A program made the translations under genes and the position numbers. Shown piece after piece: positions 1 through 12,700 of a DNA stretch of 64,000 bases. Every line of letters starts with the position of its first letter. The first letter of the stretch is position 1. The notes under the pieces were generated by a model, which made no database searches, was not told where the DNA came from, and saw only the letters and a program-made list of their open reading frames with translations. The DNA comes from Echinarachnius parma (lineage: Eukaryota > Echinodermata > Echinoidea > Clypeasteroida > Echinarachniidae). The DNA lies in assembly GCA_037951105.1 (NCBI GenBank), contig JBAMJV010002051.1, positions 43,129 through 107,128 of the forward strand. The letters run 5' to 3'.

Positions 1-427
1 GGGACATCTGAATTAAAGACAAATTAAATCATATTTAAAATGCTCTTAATGATTCTTTACTTATTATTGGCTTGACCTGATGTCATTACCAGAAGGAAGT
101 TGGATTATAATTTTCAGCTTGTTATCTCATTCAATATGCATATTAGATGCGTTCCAAAATTAGCATGTCCCACGTGTTACATTTTTACATCTTATTGTTT
201 CGATTACTCGTTAATCAAAAGGTTTATTTTTCTGAAACTCTACAAAGTTCTAATTTACCTTGGGGGACATCCATAACATAGCAACAAAAAGTTATCACAT
301 TTACCTAATTAGCATAAATCAATAATTAGATTTTGTAACGCGCGGGACATTTTGTAATGCGCGGGACAATCTATACAGTAAAGCAATGGGTTTTTGAAAA
401 TCTTGTTTTGGCCTATTGGCTTATTTA

Positions 428-900
428 CGATCATTCCGTAACACGCGAGGAAATTTGCCTGCCACTTAACAAGTTTTTTCTATGAAGTCTTGCGCAACTT
501 TTGAGACCAAATTCGTGACAAACATTTGTACCCTTACAAAGGCACATGACTTTTTCGAAGTGGAAGTCAATCTGGAAATTGCATAATTTTGTGATTTATG
601 TACAATTCCTATGGAAAAAGTGTTTTTTCATAGGATTGATAAAAACTCAATAATTTCTCATTTTAATCACTGTAAATAATTAATTTTAGGATAAAAATTG
701 TTTGACAGTGGTGAATAATTGATTTCTTTTTTAAAAAGATGTAAAAATGGAAGTTGAAAAACAAAGAAATACATAAGAATTTCCCAAAACAAAGAAATAC
801 ACAAAGAAAATATTCGCTTTTGCAACTTTTGTTTTTAAATGTTGTTAGGAAATGTCATAAAGAACATTTATGCATAAGATGAGCATTTTCCAAGCACAAA
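428..900. mobile_element. Diverged relative of the piggyBac-like element interior
   Basis: gaagtcttgcgcaacttttgagaccaaattcgtgac, aattttgtgatttatgtacaa and aaacaaagaaatacataag occur in the same order as in the interiors at 39153 and 28367. Ends with TTAA were not recognised. GTAACRCGCGGGACA motifs flank it. Confidence 0.6.
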
Positions 901-920
901 TTCTTGATATATCTATAATA

Positions 921-1804
921 CAGACTGTCCCAGAAAAAACGAAACCGGGTTTCATGGCAGAAATTTTCTGTCATAATGAACAATTTCTTTGATGATATAT
1001 ATATGTCTGAAAAGCTCTGTGTCTCTTCTTTCATTTGATGTACAACTTATGGCACATAATTCACGCAAGACTGAATTAGAACAATGGAAAGAGGTGTTAC
1101 CAAAATTCGATTTGCGCGCAGAAATTGCAAGTTTGGGTGAGGTTTTGGGGTGAGTTTTAACGGTAGTAAACGTACTTATTTTGAGAAAAGACAAACACCT
1201 CATAAAAATACATAATTTTATCTTTTATATGACACCTCATGATTAAAAAATAAATGATTTATGCCAGAGAACGAGTACAATGAAATCATGCTTGATTCCA
1301 GCCCAAATGGGTAATTTTCCTGATCTAGCCTGTTTCCCATGGTTTCCCTGATCCCCATGTTTGTGTAAATTCACTCATGCATCAAAGTCCATTGTCAGGA
1401 AAGGTGAGCGACTTCTTACTCAACTTTCACTCATTTGGGCAGAAATCAGGCATGGTTTCATTGTACTCGTTCTCTGGCATAAATCATTAATTTTTTTAGC
1501 ATGAGGTGTCATGTAAAAGATACAAATATGAACTTTCATGTGGTGTTTGTCCTTTTTAAAAATAAGTACGTTTACAACCCTTAAAACTCACACAAACTTA
1601 AAATTTATGCGCACAAATGGAATATTGGTAACACCACTTTCCATTGTTCTAATTCAGTCATGCTTGAAGTATGTGCCATAAGTTGTACATCAAATGAAAG
1701 AAGAGACACAGAGCTTTTCAGACATATATATATCATCAAGGAAATTATTCATTATGACAGAAAATTTCTGCCATGAAACCCGGTTTCGTTTTATCTGAGA
1801 CACG
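921..1804. mobile_element. Large foldback element (arms about 390 bases)
   Basis: gaaaccgggtttcatggcag at 940 is inverted at 1771. gctctgtgtctcttctttca is inverted at 1695, and gagaacgagtacaatgaaat at 1268 is inverted at 1453. Arms stay alignable to about 1315 and from about 1426, leaving a spacer near 110 bases. Divergence between arms shows age. Confidence 0.88.
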
Positions 1805-2279
1805 GTGTAAGGGCAAATTGGGGGGTGGGCCTACAGTATGTAAAACGCATGGTAGAAAAATGTCCCGCGTGTTATATGTTACATTAAAATCTTTTTTCAA
1901 ATTGATCCTGTGTGAAACTCTAAAGTTTTGAGATGATGAAATTTCATATTCTGGTAGAGCACAAGATGCACATTAAGACCATACCAAGCATGTTTTGATA
2001 TTGTATATAAATTCAGAGGAATTCACATTCAAAGTCAAAGTTTAAAAATACCAACTTTCTCTGGTCCCGCGTGTTACGCTAGCAAAAAGTCGCATAAATT
2101 ATTAATGCATGGGGAATTCATTTTTTTTTTTCCTGTTTGATAGAATTTGCTCTAAAGCATCTAAAATGTAAAACAAATTGGTGTTTCAATATTTCTTATA
2201 AGAGTAAGCTCTGATGTCCCGCGTGTTACAGTTACAAAATAGCTTGGACTTGCCCATAATCATCCCTCCCCTGACCAAT

Positions 2280-2713
2280 TGTGACCTTACACCACAAAAC
2301 GACCAATAAGTCGGGAAACCTGATTGTGCTGATTTTCATTTCACATTAAAAAAGAAGTCATTACCTTTAAAATGGTATATAATTTGTCATATTTGGACTA
2401 AGCAAACCCTTTCAAAATGAACGCTAAAGATTTGAAATATGGCTGAAGCATTTTTAAAATAAGGGTGAAACAGGCCGCTTAAAAGATAAGTGTCCATTCA
2501 AGCGCTGTAATATGATCACATTTATTAGATTAAAAATTATATTTAAAAATGATTTCCGATGCTCAAATCTTTACAGGAGGTAGATTAAGATATGCTTATT
2601 CAGGAAATACCAAAATCCTAAATCTAATATTTTGAACAAAATTTGACTATTTTAGCTAATAAAAGAGAAACTAACACGGCGACATAACGGTCTTTTTGTG
2701 GTGTAAGGTCACA
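2280..2713. mobile_element. TIR element family B, copy 1
   Basis: Ends TGTGACCTTACACCACAAAACGACC and GGTCTTTTTGTGGTGTAAGGTCACA. Interior ttcaggaaataccaaaatccta and gactattttagctaataaaag match the copy at 47324 in reverse. Confidence 0.87.
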
Positions 2714-2975
2714 ATTGGTATCATATACAAATCTACGCCATTGCTTAGGCCCCCAACTTACTCTCAGTTTGTAACACAGGTACATTTTTAGTAGATTAGC
2801 AGTTTTTAGCAGTATTTTCCTTCATTCACAACCTCATTATAAAATATTCCCTTGAGTAACTATTTCCCTCAATCTGTAATGAAATATAATTTTTGTAAAT
2901 TATAAGTTAATTACTTGTTAAGCCTATAGAAAATAAATTATGTAAATACATGTACATGTATGAATTTGCATTGTT

Positions 2976-3067
2976 CAACCCATTCAGGACTGGTCCCGAA
3001 AAATTTTGGGCTAAGGTGTATGGAGAATGCATGTCATAGCGAAATCAATCAGTTCTGAACGGGTTAA
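2976..3067. mobile_element. Very short TTAA-type element
   Basis: caacccattcaggactgg start and ctgaacgggTTAA end, near-identical in style to the element at 43963. 92 bases. Confidence 0.65.
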
Positions 3068-3279
3068 GAATCATATTATTCCTTGATAAGATTCATCTGA
3101 TTGTGAAAATGTTACTTCAAAAAATGTTATCTTCACACAATCAACTTACGCAATCAACGTCAAGCTAAAACAAGTCAGTTGATTGTGTGAAAATGACATT
3201 TTTGGAAGTAATCATATTATTGTTATTATTGTTATCATTATTTTAATATGTTTTGTGTTTCTCCCTCTCTCACTTGTAG

Positions 3280-3450
3280 CTGATGGGAAACGGAGTGTCT
3301 GGCTCCGCTGGGGGGAGTGCAACTCCACCTGTGGGAGTGGCTACCAAACAAAGGTCCGCCTCTGCAATAACCCCGCCCCCATACTGGGCGGAGCCAACTG
3401 CACAGGCATCATGGAACGGGAACAAGAATGCACAGCTACATGCCCCAGTG
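3280..3450 (+). CDS. TSP1 repeat 1 (exon 1 of window)
   Basis: One phase 1-1 exon of 171 bases encodes a complete six-cysteine thrombospondin type 1 repeat. The tryptophan layer is WLRWGEC, followed by STCGSG, NPAPILGG and a CTATCPS end. The acceptor is cacttgtag and the donor gtgagt. The first codon is shared with an exon outside or upstream, so this is not the first coding exon. Confidence 0.9.
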
Positions 3451-6400
3451 GTGAGTACATACATATTTTATAATAATATTTATGGATTATTAAGAAGTTC
3501 AATCAGTGGGATTGTGTAGGTTTTAACATTGCAGCATTATTATAATTACTCAACGTTTTGTGTTAGACTTACAGCCACTGCTGAATTTGAGAACATTTCT
3601 TTACAATTTGTGATTAAACTCTTTCCAAACACCAACTTTACCAAACCACAGTGTTTGGTTTACAAGTACATTAAGCAAGCTAACTGAAACTTTAACAATT
3701 GAAAACTATAATCTTTTAGTAATTGAATAATGTTATGAACAGAGACATTTTAATTAATTGTTATTGTTACTGCTTTAATTAATATTATGCATCGTTATCA
3801 CCTGCCCCTTGTAAAGTAAACGCTTATTTTTTGCTTTTTAAAAATCTTCCAGTGACTTGCCCTGAAGGATTCTCAGCCTCCCTAGAAAGCTGCTACAAAG
3901 TAATCGACAACAGCTCCCTATTCAGCGACCAGAACTCTGTCCGGAAAGCGTGCGAATCATTGACCAACGACACGGGCCACTTGGCCTACGTCCAAACCTT
4001 CTCTGAGCTCGAATACATCGGCTATCGGCTGGAGGAGTCAGCGTTTGGTAACGATCGCCAGCCGGTCTTCGTTGGACTTACATATGATGGCAGCAATCTC
4101 CTCCTTGGGAATGGGACAGCAATTGTCAACCAGACTGGCTGGATCAGTGAAGAACTTTGGCTGACCGACTTCCCCTCGAGCGGTAGCGGTCACGGGTGTG
4201 TGGCTTTCGTCTACGACGAGGCGCACTACCGCTGGCTCCTGCGCGACATACAGTGCCACAGGACCCTGGGATATGTCTGCGAAATCACACAGAGTAAGTC
4301 TCATGGACCCCCCCCCCCCCCCACCCCTTCTTAAAAAAAACAATCTGAGTTGTTACTCCTCTAAATGTAACTATAACGACAGCACGGGTGTTGATCCTTA
4401 CGTAATATCTATTGTTCATTGGGGGATGAATGAATTGATCACCCCCTTGAACAGTAAGAAACCTTTACAAGACTTTGTGTATTAAAGATATTAATTTATT
4501 TATTAAAGCAACATTTGTCAATTTGTTATTCATCGAAGTTGATGTTACAATGACCTTTTCTCATCTACAACATCTTATTGTGCTGGCAGTGGCAGGCAGC
4601 TGATCTGAATACATCTTTACAAGAAAATTGTTGACAATTTTAAATTCTGAATTTCCGTATGATGCGCAGATTCCATGATTACCAATCAAATGAAGCAATT
4701 TAACCTATTCAAGACAATTTTATTTAATTTCAATTTGAATAAAAAAACCCATACAATTAACTAGAAACAATAAATTTAAATACTTCGCATAAAATAAACT
4801 ATGGAAATGCAAAGCGCTACAGCAGAGAGGCAGAGCCTTATATCACAGCTGCATTCCTTACATAAAACTTTCACCTCAAAACAAAATTTCATATAACATG
4901 TCTATAAAACCCAGCCAGCGTATTTTTAAACATTATGTGTAGTGCGTATGAAATATTTTTAAGACCCAAACCAAATGTAATAATTATTGAAACTCTTCTC
5001 CTTTCTTCAGCGGCTGGAGACTGGGGCTCCTGGCTGGAGTGGAGCAAATGCGACACGACGTGCGGTGACGGGACGCAGATTCGCAAACGTGTCTGCGACG
5101 ATCCCGCACCGATTCTCGGCGGCGATGACTGCGTTGGGAGTGACAACGAGAGCAGAGACTGCACAGCACAGTGTGACATTGGTATGTATCACTATGTACA
5201 GTTTGGTTACAAAACCTTTTGGGGCGCAATAAGATTCAATTAAGGGACTGAGCATTCAGTCCTATCATATCTTCCTCAGATAAAACAAACAAACAATAGC
5301 ATGTGACCTAATAAGTTTTTCAAGTTAAAAGTATTTTGAGTACCAAATTCAATTTGATATAATAGAGATGATAATGAGTACTTTCTGTAATGGGTCATTT
5401 ATCTCTGCCTATAGATGGAGGATCTGCCAGAGCCCAGATTTGAAAGCTCGCGGCTACATTGACATACTTTTTCTGTAAGATTTGATTATTTATTTTAAGA
5501 AGTGATGAAAAAGCATTATCACATAGAATATTACACAAAAAAACTGTAAATGAGACTGGAATCAATAACTTGTCATTTGAATTTCATTTTATGGTTGGTT
5601 TTAACCAAGTGATTGAATTATTCTCAAAAAAAGGGTGTGAAATTGAAAATAGATGGCTTAAATCTCCATTTTGACCGCATTTATGGCATAATTTATTATG
5701 CATTCTTTGTGAAACAATATTCTACATTGATTATTTCTCCCTGTCTCTTCTTATAGTCACTTGTCCTGATGGCTTTGAGACTTACCACGACAGCTGCTAC
5801 AAGTTCTTCCTCAATGGCTCGGACGCCACAACAATGGAAAATGCAAATGTCACGTGCAAGTACGCCACCAACGACACCGGTCGCGTAGTCCGAATCAACG
5901 ACTACAATGAGAGTTTCTTCCTCAGCTGGGCGCTGAAGGACAAAGCGGTTTCCCGTGGCGATCGTATTTTCGTGGGCCACTCCTACACGAGTTCCTCGAT
6001 GCTGTACTATGGATCAACCTCAAATGGACCGTCAAGCTCATCGTGGCCGAATGGCGACTGGTGGTCGAGACACCACCCGAAAGATGTCTCGGGCAAAGAA
6101 TGCGTTGCCATGGCTTTTGACTTTGCGACGTGGGAGTGGCTGTTTGCAGACGTCTCTTGTGAGGACGAGTATGGATTCATCTGTGAGATCACGCAAGGTG
6201 TGTAGAAGAACTTTTGGGGAGATAATCGATGCCAGCTTGATTCATTATTTCTTATACTGCTACTATCATCACCGTAATTATAGATACCATCAGTATTATC
6301 TTCACATTCACCATCATCATCACCATTACCACTATTACCATAATTCAGTACAATTAGGTTTAAATGTAAACTGCTGTTTCATCTGTTTTTGAAAGTTTAT

Positions 6401-9400
6401 ATTGATATTCCAGACCTTGTTACCACCATCATGATTATGATCATTATTGTCATTGTAATTTGTATAACCATCATAATCACCATCACCATCACGACCGTTA
6501 TCATAATCAGCAGCAGCAGAACCACTTTCGTCACCATCATCATCATGCATCATCACTGTTAATACTGTTTATATAATTTGACTGTGTTTAAGCTCTCGAC
6601 TTTCTTCTATTCTGTGATATAGCCCCCGGTTGGCCAGGGAGGGAGAGTGGAGCACCTGTACGGACAGCTGCGGCAGTCTGACACAGGTTCAGACCCCCTC
6701 TTCCCCAATCTTGATTATGTCCATGCTCTGTAGTTATTTATTTCTCTTTTTATTTGTATAATGTTTCAGCCCCTGGTGGGGAGGGAAAGTGGGGCCCGTG
6801 GAGTGCCTGTACAGACAGCTGCGGCAGTCTGACACAGATTCAGACTCGCAGCTCCCAGATCTTGATTATTTCAGAGCTCTGTAGTTATTTATTTCTCTTT
6901 TTATTTGTATAATGTTTCAGCCCCTGGTGGGGAGGGAGAGTGGGGCCCGTGGAGTGCCTGTACAGACAGCTGCGGCAGTGGAACGCAGGAGCGCACCCGA
7001 GAGTGTGATAGCCCCACTCGAATCCTGGAAGGTCAGTTCTGCCAAGAGAATCTGACAGACACCAGGTCTTGTGTGGACAGATGTCCCAGTGGTAAGTTTA
7101 CCTCAGTATGTCTCTCACAAAAATGTCATATACATGAAGGTGTGTCTTAAACTGATATGCTAACAAAAAAAGTTAAGTCTTTCCCATGCCAATGTTGGCA
7201 CATAAGGCAGCGCCTATCTCTGATTCATTAGCCCTGCTTTATATATTTATGCATGCTGATGTAAAATCACTTGCATTTAAAGAACTACATGTATGCATGC
7301 ACCCTCTTTGAAAATGGACATCCTACCAACCAATTTGTCACTTGTTGGTAGATCGGTGTCCACTTTGTAAAGAGAACACTTTTTTATGCAATACATTTTT
7401 AAATGATCCATATTATTCAAATATGCTTAACCAGCTATGAATTTGCTTACAAACATATTGATGAATCAGCATAACAAGTTAGATTTTTGTAATTAAGGGT
7501 ACCATATCCATTTTCCCCAACAGTTAATTGTCCAGCAGGCTGGAGCGCAGGCTACAGCAGCTGTTATCTGCCTATGTCCAGTAATAGTGATCAGATGACT
7601 TACAGCAGTGCGAACGAGTCTTGCTGGGAAATGTCCAACAACACTGGACACCTGCTGTACATCAACAACCAAACTGAACTGGATGAGGTGGGCTATTATA
7701 TATTATATTGTGTTTTATATATATATTATATTTTATATGATTCATATGTTTATGAATTATATCAGAATGAATGAAATTGAATGCATATCACATAAGTGAG
7801 TAACATACCAGTTTTCCATTCCATCTTGTAGGTCGGGTTCTTCTCTTTGTTATGCAAACTTTGTAGAAAGTAATTATCTAATAAAGAGAGCTTAATTTCG
7901 TTTCTAAATGGCTCCTAAACTTTAAACACAATGAAATTGTTTCTCCAAATTAAGTGACTCAAAGCTGATCATGTAGTTCTTAGAGAATATGACCTAATGA
8001 ATACTGAGATTGAATACGTACAACAAAGTTCAAAAATACATTAATCTCTTTAATACAAAGACCAATTTTCTTTAAATTTGAAATTCTTCCCACAACCGTA
8101 GGTGAGTTGGCTACTGAAGAAATCCAACATGGCCGAAAGTGTAGAGTTCCACACCGGTCTTCTCTACGAATCAAGCTCGCTGGCTTTCGACGACGGCGTC
8201 GGCGCGCCCGACGATTCTTCATGGAGGAGCTCGGAGGGTGCACCATGGGTGAAGAACTACCCCTCTGGGACCGATAACTGCGTGGCCCTGGGGTACAACT
8301 CTAAGACCTGGGAGTGGAGGCTGCTCAACGTGGCTTGCAGTGATTTGAAGCCGTACTTCTGCGAGATTACCCAGAGTAAGTTGGAAAGGAACCAACCCGC
8401 CAAAATAATTTTCATATGTATTAAAAAAGAAATTGTTTTAGTAGTCTAAGCCACCATAATTTGAAAAGCTCATAGTCATACTAAATGTGTTGCTTTTGGG
8501 TATGCAAAAGATGACGTCTGTCTGTATGTCCCTCTTGTTTTCATCCTGGCTTGCTCTATCTTTTGCATTATTTTACCCAGCTGCCGGTAACTGACAGCTT
8601 GAAAGTTTGAACGTCATTTAGATTAAAACAACGTTTTATGTTTTTTTTGTTTTTTGTTACCAACTCCTTGCAACTGGGGTAGTTTAGGTTATTGGTTATC
8701 ATTTAGAAATTTTAGAGTAAGACAACTTAATTGTTTGTATTTTCTTCTTTGTTTGTTTTCCTACCAAGCTCCTGGTAACTGGGGCGGTTGGGGAGACTGG
8801 TCCTCCTGTAGCCAGACCTGCGATGAGAAGCCCAACATGGGCATCAGACACAGGAACAGGACCTGCTCCAACCCGGCCCCGATCCTGGACGGAGACTACT
8901 GCGTGGGGAATAAAACTGACTATGGTGCCTGCGGTACACAGTGTCCACCTCGTAAGTGAATCCTGAGTTTTATAGATCTTATACCAAGTAATTTAATTTA
9001 TTTTTATGCACCATGCTTTATTCAATTCATTATAATAATAATAATATCTAGTATTTATATAGCGCCTATCACGATTGATAATCATCTCTAAGCGCTTTAC
9101 AATTATAATGCAAAATGATTATTATAATGGTGATTCATTTTAAAAATTCATTTACAAGATGTGTTTTCCGCTGATTTGCACTGTATTTCACATTTTCTGT
9201 ATGGTGCAACCACATACATTTGGCATTCCATGGTGTCATTTTTAGATATGACTAAAGAGAACATTTCTTCTTATTCTAGGAATTTATTTTAAAAAAAGAG
9301 GTAACCAAGGTGCAACAGAATTTTGTGTAAAGATTTGCATGTATGTGTATTATGATTTAAATTGTTCTATAGTACAAGCAGCTTGGAACTTTGTGTAGTA

Positions 9401-9725
9401 GATACATCAAAATACATCATACGTTTATCAGTCGACTCTTTCCATGTACCTATTTAAACTACTTTCACTTGATTGCAGTCAATGGCAACTATAGCGATTG
9501 GGTCTACGCTGATTGCAGTGTGTCTTGCTACTCGTGGGATGACGCCGGCAATCGGTATGGCGGTATGGTCAACCGATCAAGAAACTGCACAAACCCTACT
9601 CCGATGTACGGCGGGAATAACTGTACTGACCTCGGAGAACCATTTGAGACAGTTTCCTGTGGAACCGAAGATGGGAACGACTGCCCTGCAAGTAAGTAGA
9701 TGAAAGAGAGGACAATGATATGATG

Positions 9726-9757
<32 letters not shown>

Positions 9758-12700
9758 GGTGATGGTGATGGTGATGGTGATGGTGATTGTGATGATGATG
9801 GTGATGGTGATGGTGATGATGATGATGGTGATGGTGATGGTGATTGTGATGGTGATGGTGATGGTGATGATGATGATGGTGATGGTGGTGGTGATGGTGA
9901 TGATGGTGATGGTGATGATAGTGATGATGATGATGATTATGGTGATGGTGATGGTGATGATGGTGATGGTGGTGGTGATGATGATGATAACAAAGTTGAT
10001 GATGCTGATGATGACGATAGTTTTTAAGATGGTGAATATTGCCAAGTAAATCATGAACTGGATGATAAGCACGGCAATATCGATACTTCCGAGTATTATA
10101 ATTATGATATCATTAGTGATGATGATGATAATGATGCAGTAATGACTCTGAATACTGAACATAAAACACACACCATCCCTTTTCATTGCAGTCATATTTT
10201 CCTGATAAAGATTCTGCTAAGATTGAAAGCTAGGCTACTTACAGACTCTTCATTTTATTACACAGTCAATTTATTAGTAGATTTTCAGCATTTCAGCATT
10301 TATTTTTGTCTTTTTAGTCGACGGAAACTGGGGAAGCTGGTCGAACTGGACAACAACTTGCAATCAGACCTGCGGTGGCGGCTACAAGATCAGGACAAGA
10401 AAGTGTGACAGTCCGCCCACGGAGCACGGCGGGGTCGACTGCGAGGGTGCTGGGATTGATCTAGACCCTTGCATGGATATACCATGCGCAGGTAAGACAT
10501 AGATATGTGATACATGATCACACTATTTATTGATTTTATTTCCAGGAAAATAGTAACAATGACATAAATGTATGATGACAAAATAAGAAATCCCATCGAC
10601 TAGTGCCTGAAGATTGGCAAAAGGACTCACACAGTGTCAATGATTACTGATGTAAATTTGAACGTAGTTATAGCACGAGATCAAAAGAACATGAGAAAGT
10701 GTGACAGTCCGCCCACGGAGCACGGCGGGGTCGATTGCGAGGGGGCTGGAATTGATCTAATTCCTTGCATGGGTATACCATGCGCAGGTATTAGACATAC
10801 ATACATGTACATTCATGATAAAAGATCAACTAAACTACACGTAATACACAGGTTAAATGGTTACTGCCGTAAATTTGAACATAAATCTGTGTTATTCTGT
10901 ATATTGCATGCATTTAACGTGTTTAATGAGGAGTGGTGAATGAACTGAAATTAATTGAATTTGAATTACTTAAAAACTTGAGATCAGACAAATGTTTTTA
11001 GGAAAGCCAAAGTTTAGACTTACCTTGTTAAACAAACAGTTTCTAGGTTCAATTCCCAATCGTGATGCATACATCCTTCAGCAAGACACTTTATCCACAT
11101 TTGCTGCTCTCATGCAACCCTGGTGTAGTAAATGGGTACTTGGCAGGAATTCATTCCTTGATGTGCTTTATAGTACCGCATCGTGGCAGCTCGACTGAAG
11201 CCAAGGTAGTACATGTATGCTTTGAATGCCTTGAGACTTCAATGATGAAGTGGATTTTTAAAAATTATTATGTCTTGATTTTTTGCTTTCTTTTCACATC
11301 CTCAGTGAATGGAAGTTGGACAGCTTGGGCTGCCTGGTCCCAGTGCAGTCAGACGTGCGTCGGTGGGTCGCAGTACCGTACGAGGAACTGTACCGATCCA
11401 GCGCCAGCCCACAACGGGACGGACTGCGTTGGTGATGACTTCGAGCAGCAGAACTGTAACGGCAATATAACGTGTCCAAGTAAGAATGAAAATGATAATA
11501 ATTTGGGGCAAGGTATGAGGAGCAGCAATCTCTCCAAGAACGTTTGTACTCTTGGTAACTGTAGGGATCAATTGTTTGAATTACAAATATAAACATAATC
11601 GTATTATAGGAATGTTGTGGGGTTTTGTTTTAAGCAAGTTTAATCAATCTTATTGGTAGAACACAGCATTGCATGTCTGAGTAACTGCACCGATCTTTGG
11701 TCACTTTGGTCCTGTAAATATCTGGGCTGGGGTTCCATTGAGAATGTGTGTTACATCAAAATTTTAAAAAGTCTTCAATGGGTTACACACATGGGCATAA
11801 ATACTTACGTACGTAAGTTACGTAATACCAATTCATCAGGGGGGATGAATGAATAGATCACCCCCCCCCCCCCCCCCCCTGATGAGTGGGTTTCAATGAC
11901 AGATCTACGCCCGTGGTTACACAGTACAGTAAAAATGAAAGAGTGCAGTAGTTACACTTTAAAAGGGTTGGGAATGAATTCTTGACTTCATCGCAGGTAT
12001 GAGTTTATTGTTGGGAGGGGTTGGGTAGTAAGAGGGGCTCCACATCAAACAGGTTGCATATTTGTCATCAGGATATTGGGAAAGTTCAGTTGAGCATTGG
12101 CATTAGTTACCCACACATGATGATCTACAGACTACAGCCAACCTGTTAACCTGTTTTATTATAAAATTATTATGTGATTATGATGTTAACAGATGTATAA
12201 ATCTTGACAACCCATGGGAACTGGTTCCTATTCAGTGACTTGTATACCTGTGCCATCTCCGATGGCAGGAACGAGACCAACCCAGGAACGGGCCCTGACA
12301 TACCTATTCTGTTATCTTCCCCCTTCTTTTTATATATCTAATCATTGTTGTTATCATCATATTATTATTTCGTTATTATCATTTTAATCTTGACAGCCCA
12401 TGGCAACTGGTCCAAGTGGAGCGACTGGGCTACCTGTTCTATTTCCTGTGGTGGGAACGGGACCCAAAGCAGGAACAGGTCTTGCAACGACCCGTCCCCA
12501 GCGAATGGCGGAGACGATTGCCCCGCTGAGGAACCGTCTGAAGAGACACAGACATGCGGCACTCACAATTGTCCTAGTGAGTACTTCATTGCTTTAAAGA
12601 GATAGTTGAGTTTTGGTAGAGAGGGCGCTACACAAAATAATTTTTTGTGAGATAATGAAAAACTGAGTGTCAAATTTGAAAGAGCATACAATTTTAAAGG

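Larger units (their letters stand above)
1..3279. other. Upstream intron or 5' flank made of repeat debris
   Basis: No coding frame with domain similarity or clear exon is found. The stretch is AT-rich and dominated by the repeats below. Since the first exon starts in phase 1, upstream coding exons must exist, probably left of the window. Confidence 0.7.

Noticed and set aside
4038-4343. Minus-strand open frame opposite CTLD-1
   Set aside because: Shadow of a GC-rich exon; the plus strand has the domain signature and splice sites.
9720-10049. Plus-strand Met/Val-rich open frame
   Set aside because: Pure product of the same microsatellite.
9596-10195. Long minus-strand open frame rich in Ile and Thr
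   Set aside because: It is the complement of the GAT/GGT microsatellite; no domain, no splice logic.
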